A DNA stretch of 12,857 nucleotides from Podila epigama (lineage: Eukaryota; Mortierellomycota; Mortierellomycetes; Mortierellales; Mortierellaceae). Within the stretch, counting starts at the first letter, position 1. The number at the start of each line of letters is the position of its first letter. The DNA is taken from assembly GCA_015679605.1 (NCBI GenBank), contig JAAAVE010000842.1:1-12857 (forward strand), in the 5' to 3' direction. The position numbers and the translations under genes are program-made. This document shows positions 1 to 9,200 of this stretch, piece after piece. The notes under the pieces are model-generated. The model saw only the letters and a program-made list of their open reading frames with translations, was not told where the DNA came from and searched no databases.

Positions 1-2218
1 GAACATTGTTGACAAAGATGATGCCCACTGCACCTTGGTCGAGCGCGTTTTTTGCCTTGTCGGCAAACAAGCAATTCCCACGGGTGACCATCAAGATTTT
101 GCCTTTGATGTCTGGTGAACGAAGAGATGAACATCCATCTCCGAGCGCAGTCCCATTCACAGCCGCAACCAACGGCATGTCCAGGCGAAATCCAGAATCA
201 GTCGTTGTTGTCCCATACACAATCCGACGGTTGGGTTCTAACGGCGTCACGAAATAAGGTATCGATGATCGTGTGTTGACCATGGATGCAACAGTCAGAG
301 TCGAAGTACTGACACCGATATAGTTTGTACTGAACAAGCCTTCAATATTCTCGTTTCCTTGAGCGACTGCGATCATGACGCCGAATGAAAGAGCTGCATC
401 CAAGGCGCGAGCAATGGGATTTCCTGGCCAGCCATTGGGTTCTCCAATCGACAGGTTGATTACATCCATCTTGTCTGCAACAGCACGTTCAAGAGCTGCT
501 AGAATAACATCATTAGTGCTGCTTCCATTGCACCCCATGACACGGTACGCGCCCAAGGTGACTATGTCGTATGAAGGAAGGTTGTTTTTCATTGTTTAGA
601 TGGACTCTTCTCATCCTCAGAATGAAAGTAAAAGTTCCTTTTCATTATGACTCTTCTTACCTTGAGGTGCGACACCTTGAACAAGGTCATTTTTTGCGCC
701 TACGATACCGGCAACATGCGTACCATGTCCTGTACAGTCCATGGGGTTGTCGGAAGGCACAGGTGTATTCTTGCCAGAGAATGCATCGCCCACAAAATCC
801 CAGCCAACTGCGACTTTACAACCTGGACCAAAGCAACCGCCTAAAGCAGGGTGCTAAAAAAGCGATTGTTTCGGTTAGAGGTGCTTCAATATATTGAAAG
901 AAGGTAGTATGAAGAGAGGAAAACAAACAAAAAATGAACAAATAACATGAAGCCCTTCTTGTCGCCTTACAGTGTAGTCAACTCCAGTGTCTACAAAAAG
1001 CAAAAAAACAAAGAAAATTATGAAAACAAATAAAATTAGACTAAAATTTCTACAAATTTTTCATGATTATCATAATTCTCATAATTCTCGAGGGAAAAAA
1101 AAAACTTGTGTTCAGTTCTAGTTTCATTGAGACATGCTACCTTACCGATAATCCCAACCTTGACGCCTTTCCCTGTGAGCCCCATCTCTTCCTGTACTCG
1201 CGTAGCGCCTGTCATGTTGAGACTGCAAAAGCACAAAAGCACCAGTCAGTTTCTATATACCTTGGAAGTTGACGTCTTGCACATACACACACACACAAAA
1301 TATATCTGATATTTGAGACAATGCATAGTTCAACTTACGCGCTCGTAACTAGGGCATTGGTCGTTGGAGTAACTTGCTCTGGAGGCGAAACTACAGTCTA
1401 CAATAGTCCCTCAATTCAAAAAAAGAAAAAAAAATACGGGGAAATTGCTACCGTTAGCCTTGATCTAAAACGGCTCCTTTTAGCACGTTTTATATTCACT
1501 AACTTGACCGACTGACCCCTTTTGACATGTTTGAACAAAGGATGAAAAACAGACAACAAAAAAAAAAAAAATAGGAAATAAACTGGTCATTTGTGTACCA
1601 TACCAAAGGGGTCACAATCTTTAGGAAATCCAGGTCCATGAGCTGACTTAATTCACCAGGATCTGTGATTTGTGCCGAGATACCGTTCAAGAGTAAACCG
1701 AATGACTGACGGATATGGACACTGCTCATGGTTTTGGCCAAGGCTGTGAACTGGGCCTTTTCCTTCTCTGCTCCAATGACATCTCCTGGAGGACTCTTGA
1801 ACTCAAACAGGTAGGCGTCAGGCGCAGAGAGTTGTGATGAGCAAGCGGTGGTTGAACTGCAAGGAAAAAAAACAGAGAACAGCAAGCGGTCAAGTGTTGT
1901 ATGTTGTGTTGTCGTCGTGTGTGTGTATGAATAGGTGATATTGTCGAGCATGGAAATGTGTGAACATTTGTAAAGTCGTTTGTTTATCAGATGGACATGG
2001 AAATACAGCAAAATATGAAAAAAGGCGGAGATTAACCAGAGATTAGATATGGCATGGAGCAACTCTTTTTTGCTTTCGTCTTCTTCTTGTTATCAATGTT
2101 GTGTCTTTGTTTACCAGGCATCATCACGTCGTTGCAGAATGTTCATGGCATGGCCATGAGGTATCCATCCAAACAACAAAACTGCCACCACCACAGCTTG
2201 CAAGACATGGCTCCTCAT
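1..2218 (-). CDS. Secreted subtilisin-family (S8) serine protease with PA domain, 3' end cut by window edge
   Basis: Model: complement join 1..561, 661..853, 971..990, 1146..1222, 1339..1397, 1604..1856, 2115..2218. Phases fit at every junction and give 422 codons plus one base. Seen in order: a signal peptide (about 1-24, hydrophobic core ending HGHA); an Arg-Arg at 30-31; an inhibitor-I9-like propeptide (about 47-119); the aspartate motif IIDTG with Asp165; the histidine motif HGTHVAG with His214; AQGNE with the expected oxyanion Asn305; and the start of a protease-associated (PA) domain ([23 protein letters not shown]) at the edge. The serine motif GTSMA should lie beyond position 1. Family knowledge: such enzymes are secreted zymogens that free themselves of the propeptide and degrade extracellular protein. 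The start at 2218 was chosen because it opens the signal peptide; the frame stays open upstream to 2692 but reads like promoter. Introns are 99-258 nt. Substrate is unknown, and activity cannot be judged without the serine. Confidence 0.93.
1280..1297. repeat. CA dinucleotide microsatellite in a protease intron
   Basis: A run of CA units with one TA interruption lies inside the 1223..1338 intron of the protease gene, followed by AT-rich sequence. It is probably length-variable between strains. I infer no function. Confidence 0.8.
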
Positions 2219-2655
2219 ACGAAGATGAGTTGCAGAAACGAGTGGAGCGAACTTTGGTAAGCCAGAGTTATTAGAGGTGTTGGAGAATGGAAAATGAAAG
2301 TTGGAGTGTAGGAGTTGTGGTTTGTGTAATAAAAGGACAAGAGCAGTAAGAAGAGACAAGAGGGATGAGAAAGGGAGAGTTTTTGCCTGCTGTTTTCTGT
2401 TCCACAGTGCGAAAACGGCGCGGAGAAGGTGTGAGGCAAAAGGAAATGTGAGGATTGAAGTTGAGCAGAGCTGAGGAGGAAGAATGAAAAGAGGAAAGTA
2501 AAAAGAAAAGAAAAAGGCTGTGGGGGAGGAGGACCAAAGGAAAGAAACGCTATTAGCTTTTGCATGTGAAATGGTCACAAGTTTTGTTTCTTTTTTTATG
2601 TTCTCCACATGCATTGGACGAGGATGTTTCCAAGATGGTGGATGGTGGGGTGGTG

Positions 2656-2924
2656 CCATGGTGGTCCATCCAAACTGAAACGAGTACCTCATGAGATGGG
2701 AATGCGATTGCGATTGAGATTGCCATCACGATAACAGTGCGATGCCATGGACAGGATGCTTGACGTTATGCCATGGTCCAGTCATCTCTCTCAACTTGAC
2801 AGAAACTTGGTTTCGCCACGACCCTCCATGTCATCACCATTTAAGCACACCCGCAAACTACTTTTCCTCCACCCCTCCCCCACGCGATATGCTGAGTAAA
2901 TCCCCATTCCCCATGTCCCCATGG
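2656..2924. repeat. Cluster of four CCATGG palindromes
   Basis: CCATGG occurs at 2656-2661, 2745-2750, 2771-2776 and 2919-2924. The first three share the longer TGCCATGG context. A given 6-mer is expected about once in 4 kb of random sequence, so the spacing is unusually tight. The cluster lies 440-710 nt upstream of the protease start, and a role as an upstream regulatory site is inference only. Confidence 0.5.
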
Positions 2925-2937
2925 AATGAATGGGGAC
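2901..2937. repeat. Inverted repeat with two alternative stems
   Basis: TCCCCATTC at 2901-2909 is perfectly complementary in reverse to GAATGGGGA at 2928-2936. Nested within it, GTCCCCAT at 2915-2922 pairs with ATGGGGAC at 2930-2937. The two pairings share the right arm, so they exclude each other. This could be a palindromic protein-binding site or, if transcribed, a hairpin. Confidence 0.6.
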
Positions 2938-3213
2938 AAAAACGACAAAAGGCAACTCTTCATGTTTTGCGATCGCAAAATAGCCTTTTCCCTCTCACAG
3001 TTTTTTCATCCAACATGGCACCTCCTTGCACCCGCTTCACTGTTTCTCAATCTCTCTCTCTCCTTAAAATCTCTTTGTCCCTGGACCTTTAACGCGTTCC
3101 AAAATTACCACACTCCGTGAATTTTTTTCTTTTTTTGTTGTTGGAAATATTGTACATTTCACAATGGTCCTTCATCCTACACCAAGCCCTTCACAAAATC
3201 GTAATCTACTCTC

Positions 3214-6200
3214 TTAGCTGCGGATGATCCTAAACTTTTTCTTGGTCGTGGAGGTCTCCTATGTTCAACAAAGAAAAATAAAATAAAAAAATAAAAACAG
3301 ACAACCTGGTTAGCTTCTTCTTTTGTCCATGCCTTCAGACGAATTCACGCGACGCGATCATAAATACACTCCATAACAAAGACACTTACAGTCGGAGAAT
3401 CTGCATCATGCAAACGTTTGCCAGCTGGAGAGTGAGTGCCACTACCATGATCGGCTACATTGGCTTCGCTGGCTGGTTCACGAGAAGTTCGACTGCTGCG
3501 AGCTGTGTCGACTCCTTCCTTTGGCCGGCTACTACCGCTGCCGGATGCTTCCCTACTTTGAGAGGCTTCCTCTCTGGCGCGACTACTAGCACTCTGCAAA
3601 GCCTCTTCTCTCGCACGATTGATGGTGGTTTGCAGTGCCTCTTCCCGAGCTCGGCTGCTCTGACTCTGTAGACCTACTTCCTCTCGACCGCCACCACTAC
3701 CACGACCACCGCTACCGCCACCGTTGCCACTACTACCGCCACCACCACCGCTGCCGCCAGTGCTATTACTATTATTGTTACTCACGCTGCTCTCATCCTT
3801 GTCCCCAGGATGTCGTCTCCTCTCAGACACTGGCCGGTCTTGCCGTTGCCGGTGGCGAGGTGACGCATTCGCCTTCTCGCGACTATCGCGTTCCCGTGGC
3901 GCACGGTCTCCCTCCAAAATAATCTCCCTCTCACGCGATCGACGGCGTTTCGAATCTCGATCTGCTCCACCAGCATCTGTATCACGTCCACGTCGCTTCA
4001 AATCTCTTGCCGAATCCACATGCACGCGAACATCTTCCTCTCGTGGATCACGAGGCGAACTATCTCTCGTCCTGCTCTCACGGCTATCCTCCCTTGCTTC
4101 CTTGGCCTCTTCACGAAGAACATCCCGAGGATCCTTGGGTGCCTGCAACGTCCGTGAATCCCGCGAACCTCGGTCTCGTCTACGCGAGCTCTTGGAATCA
4201 CGGTCTCCACGCCCATCCCTCGATTCTCTAGAGTCACGTCCATCGCGACTATCGCGTGAATCGCGTGCATCACGTTCGCGCGCATCTCGGGTATCGCGTG
4301 CATCTCGATTATCTCGTCCATCTCGATTATCTCGTCCATCACGATTCTCGCGTCCATCCCGTCCATCTCTGGGATCACGGCCGTCACGAGCATCGCGTGC
4401 ATCCCTAGAATCACGTACGTCCCTAGAGTCTCTTACATCTCTTGTGTCCTTGACATCTCTACTGTCTCTAGGATCCCTCGGATCTCTGGGATCTCTGGTA
4501 TCTCTGGGGTCTCTGGAATCTCTTGTGTCTCTTGAATCCCTAGGATCTCTCGAGTCCCTAGGATCGCGAGAATCCCGGATATCCCTAGAATCCCTACCAT
4601 CTCTTACGTCTCTCGCGTCCCTTGCATCTCGCGTGTCTCTCGAATCCCTTCCATCTCGACCATCACGTCCATCTCGCATACTATCACCAGTTTCTCGAGC
4701 ATTGCCCCGGTCGCGCCCTTCGCGGCTATCATGGCTGTTATTCCGTACCAGTTCGCCTCCAACTTCCCGTGGATCCCGAGGCGCTGAATCGCGCAGCTCC
4801 TTTCGCGACTCACGTCGCTCACGAGACTCTGTCTCGGTCGTAGCTGATACTCTGGAATCACTCCGATCCATCCTACTACTACGCTCATGTCCATCCCTGG
4901 CTCGTTCCCGACTCGAGCTCAAGCCAGAAGAGGGTCCAGATCCCTCCGTGCTCTCATCCCGTGAACGGTCGCGGCTCAATGACTCTCCATTGTTCCTGGA
5001 CTCTACTTTTCCATCACTGCCACGCGTATTCATACTGCTATCCTTTTGAGCATCCTCACGGTTTCCATCTCGAGGGTTGTTCCGGGAACGCTCATCAGGC
5101 CTTTGGTCTCTTGTTGAGGTAGGTGCAGAATGGCTGTTGCCATTACCATGGCTACTACTGTTGATAAAGTTGATATTGTCACTCTTGGCCCCGGATTCGC
5201 CTTTGGCTGCTTCCGAGTTTGATCCGCTGTTTTGAGCACCCGAGTCAGTCGTCCTGTTGGCAATGGCATTGGCATTCGCTGTCTCCCTAGTCTCCTTCTT
5301 TGCGGTGTCCTTTGATTTCCCGACCAAGGAAATGACAAGCAATTCCGACGCAGGAGTCTCAGGTCGTGGAGTAGATGAAGCTGCAGTCGACGATGGCGCA
5401 TTCTCCTTCACCGGTGCATCACGTCCATCACGTCCTCCGCGTGAATCCCGTCCATCGCGCAAGTCACGACTATCTCTTGCATCGCGACTATCCCGCACAT
5501 CGCGTCCGTCACGACTATCACGTCCATCCCTTACACCCCTGGTATCCCGAGAATCTCTAGTATCCCGTGAATCTCGGTTATCACGCGCATCACGATTATC
5601 GCGGCCGTCACGGTTGTCTCGAACATCCCGACCATCTCGGGTGTCACGGCTCTCCCTACTATCTCTGCCATCCCGACCATCTCTGCCATCTCGCGAATCC
5701 CTCATGTCTCTGTTATCACGACTCTCTCTGCCATCGTGGGATGGTGTGCCGGGCTTGGGCGGAAGAGGAACAACTTTGCGACCCAAGCTATTGGCCGAGG
5801 TTGAATCCAAAGAGCGGCCATCGCCTCGAACTCCAGAACCACGCTCCCAAGGAGACTGAGTCACGGCGGGTGCTGAAGAGGGCACTCTTGTACTATGACA
5901 ATGAAAAATCGAATTACCAAAGTCAATTTTGTTCCTCCCCCTTGATTTGAATGGAAGAGAGAGAGAGAGAGACAGAGAGAGAAATGCATATCAAGAAAAC
6001 TTCAGATAAAAATATAATCTCACCCTCGTTCACGGTCACTTGCTCCATCGTGTCGATCGGATCTGGATTGAGTAGAAGCTGAGCCTCTGTTCGCATCCTG
6101 CTGTTGTTGGCCACTTGGAAGAGGCGATGAAGCTGCCGTTGTTCCTGCTGCTGTTGCACCCCCTTCGACCTTTGCCTTGGGCACTTCCACATCTTTGGTA

Positions 6201-9200
6201 ATATGAAATTCGGAGACAGAGACCCAGGATCGACTATTCTGTCGCATCTTGAGCACTCCCTCGTACGCAACCGCAAGCAACTTAAGGTCATCACGCGTTT
6301 CGTTCGCTCCAAGATCGCGTACACGCATTGCCAATTTTTCGCCAACTGCTGTCATGGCGGGATAACATGATGATAATTCGCGCAGAATCATAATGGCATT
6401 CCTGATATGAGTATGGTCTTTGGAGGCCAATGCAGCATCACTTGTCTAAAAGACAATATCAGAGTAGCAAAGAGTGAATCTTGTTAGGACACAAAAGAGG
6501 TGAAGACAGACAGAGAGTACAAAGGGTACTCAAACTCTCAAACTCGTTATCCTCATCAACATTACAACCACCTCTCCTTTCTTACCTTGAATATCTTAAT
6601 GTGCCACTTGTACAGTGCATGACGGAACTCTTCATAATCCAAGAGATCTTCCTCATTAATCGTGCCAGCAGAGCTCCTTGGCCCCCACTTCTTTTGGAAT
6701 CCTGGCAGTTGTGGCGACCGACCTTCCTTCTCATACAATGCACGATTCGTATGCCATTTGGACAGATGTGTCAAAAGTTCGCGCAGGAAACCACCATAGG
6801 TCTTGGCCTCATACTCTGTCGACAGGAACACAATCCGATTAAGCTCCATGAACAACTTGTCGTACAAGGTCAACGTCGAAAAGTTGACTGTGCCGATCGA
6901 ATGAAGAATGTTGATGAACTTTGCACAGAAGAGTGCATCCACAGGCGAGGACTTTGCGCGAGGGTAGATGCAGTACTGGATCACTTGACTTATGCTTTCC
7001 GGGCGGTCAGCAGTCAGGCCTAGGAACCAGTGTGCTTTTTCCTTACCAAGTCGTTCCATCACACGTTGGTGGTTTTGGCGCTGTGTCTCCAATTCAATCT
7101 CAAGTCGTGCAGCTGCTTGGTAGAGGCGCTCACGCTCCTTGTTCCTTCGTTCCTGCTCCCGTGATCCTTGATTGTTCCGCTCATTTCCAATGGCAAAAGC
7201 GTCCGCCTTTAGCCTATCAATCTCTGCCTTGTACTGCTCGACGGGCACAAAAATGTCGTACAACGAGAGTTGCCAAAATGTCACGTAAAACTGAGGTGTC
7301 ATGCCCCTCCATGCCCGAGGTGGAAGAATGCCCTTAATATCTTGAATTGTTGGTTCCAGACATGGAAGCCACACGTTGCTCTCTGCTGGAGCTTGAGCAC
7401 TCGTCTCTGAAGCGTTCTCGGCTGTAGCCGCAGTAGCTGGAGTTGTAGGCGTGGAGTTTGTCGAGGACGTGGATGTAGATGTAAATGTCGACGTTGCTGG
7501 TGCAGTAGCTACCGCTGCAGCGGCTTCCATTGCCCTGGCAGCTAATGCAATTTGAAGTTGCTCTTGGCGGACAAGCGCTTGAAGTCTGGGTCGAATGATC
7601 ATCATGGCTGTGCTAGCCTGGATCTTGTACATGTCGCAAAGATCCTTGAGAGATGGACAGATCCGAGGGTATTCGCGCTGCAAGTTACTAGCTAAAAAAT
7701 CCGTAAACTGCAGCATAACTGCCCGTGCTTGGTCCGAGATGTTACTAAGAACTTTGATATGGGGTACCTCGGGAGTACCAAAGATACAATCCTGACCATG
7801 CTGTGCGAGCGAGACCAATAGCTGGCCGGCAATGTTGTCGTGCAGCATTGCTTCCTGAAGACGAGCACAGCTCTTGATGCTCTTCCTGACAACTGTGCCA
7901 GTAATACCTCCAAACACCGCCTCGTTTCTCAGCATTTCTCCTCCAGCCATGCTGAGCACCTGTTTAGCGTTCAAGTTTGAAGTGTCTTCCGCGCCTCCCA
8001 TCTTGGACAGCAGCTCCTTCAGAAGCACCAAGTCATTTGGATCTTTCAATCGAAGCTTGTTGACAATATACTGCAACAATCCTGTGAGTTCAGCAGAGTG
8101 GTATTTCCGATACAGGCTACCGCAAAAGTTGGCCAAGGCTGTCAAAAATGGCATCCACAGGGAGAGTTCAGTTTGTAAGTTGGAATATGCATACACTAGA
8201 AGCGAAATGAGATCCATTGCATGTGAAAAAAAACACAAATTAAACTTACTTTGCATCCACTTGGCGGCAGTAGTTCCGTCATCCTGCACTTTGCTTCTGC
8301 TGGTCTTTGATAAAGACTCCAACAAGCTGTAGCCAAGAACATCATAACCAAAATCTGTCAGGTATTTACAAGCATCCACCAGTGGCTGAACCATGTTATC
8401 ATATCCTCCTTCCAGCTGTCTCATCGCTGCTGCAAACACAATCAATGGATTCGAGTGGGTGTGCTTTGCAAACATGCGTCCGTACTGCTTCACATCTTCC
8501 TTGTTGATTCGGCGCATGACACTCTTTGCTTCTTTCTCAGTTGCTGCAAAAGAGACCGCAAGCTCAGGATGGAGCTTTGCCGCCTCAGTCTTCCACTCGC
8601 CATAGAGGCCGTAGCGAGTTTCGTATCTCATGCACTTTAATACATGCCACATTTCGGTCACGAGACCTATAATAATATCAGGACCATGAGAAGGAAAAGC
8701 GTCAGATACTGATCTATGCACATTCAGACATAAGGTCCAGAGTGACAAGAGCATAGTAGAGTTTTAGGGACAACTAAGGGGGAGAGAAAGAGAGAGCCAT
8801 ACCAGGGTTGGAATATGTTAGTGACATGGCAGGCAAAAATAAGCGTCGGGTCATGTCGACCCAGATTGCCTCTGTCTTTGTGTACTCTTCCTTGAGTGCA
8901 TCCAATTTTTCCTGATCCTGGCTCTCATCGAGCGATTTTTTAGCCTTGATGACCGCTTCGAGTTCCTTGATAGATCGTTTCAGACGGTTCAAGGTTGAGG
9001 CTCCAATACGGCAGAGCATGACAACCAACTTGATGTCGCGATGGATGCGGACGCTAATAACGGTGAGGATAGGATGGAGGAGCTGAGCAAGATCCTGAAT
9101 ATTTTTGCACTTAATTAAGCTCTGGTCCCACTGGGGATAAAAAAATTCGTGTCTGGTTGTCTCTGTAGGAAGTGGGATGTAAGGCGACAGTGTTCGCACA

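Larger units (their letters stand above)
2219..3213 (-). promoter_or_regulatory. Intergenic region: protease promoter plus THO2 3' flank
   Basis: About 1 kb without a supportable gene. The part nearest the protease start (about 2330-2545) is almost pure purine on the plus strand, so it is a long C/T tract on the coding strand, a common feature of filamentous-fungal core promoters. A TTTTATTA stretch about 105 nt upstream of the ATG is a weak TATA-like candidate. Four CCATGG palindromes fall between 2656 and 2924, and an inverted repeat lies at 2901-2937. A second CT-rich stretch is at 3040-3065. I see no AATAAA after the THO2 stop codon at 3214. Open frames here have biased composition and no recognisable domain. 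Confidence 0.6.

Noticed and set aside
1063-1091. ATAATTCTC direct repeat and near-palindrome
   Set aside because: It is short, AT-rich and inside the intron 991..1145, and is likely chance simple sequence.
2111-2692. 193-codon minus frame as a gene starting at 2692
   Set aside because: Only the last 35 codons (from 2218) look like protein; the rest is CT-tract-derived Phe/Ser/Leu/Pro sequence that fits a promoter. The signal peptide should be N-terminal.
3724-5049. 441-codon plus-strand frame as a splicing-factor-like SR protein gene
   Set aside because: It is the complement of the THO2 tail repeats, has no domain other than SR dipeptides, and the minus-strand frame is tied to a well-supported THO2 core by phase-consistent splicing.
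8139-8249. The 37 codons as ordinary THO2 coding sequence
   Set aside because: Strong splice signals flank it, the peptide is absent from the conserved family motif, and removal restores WMQTLANFCG.
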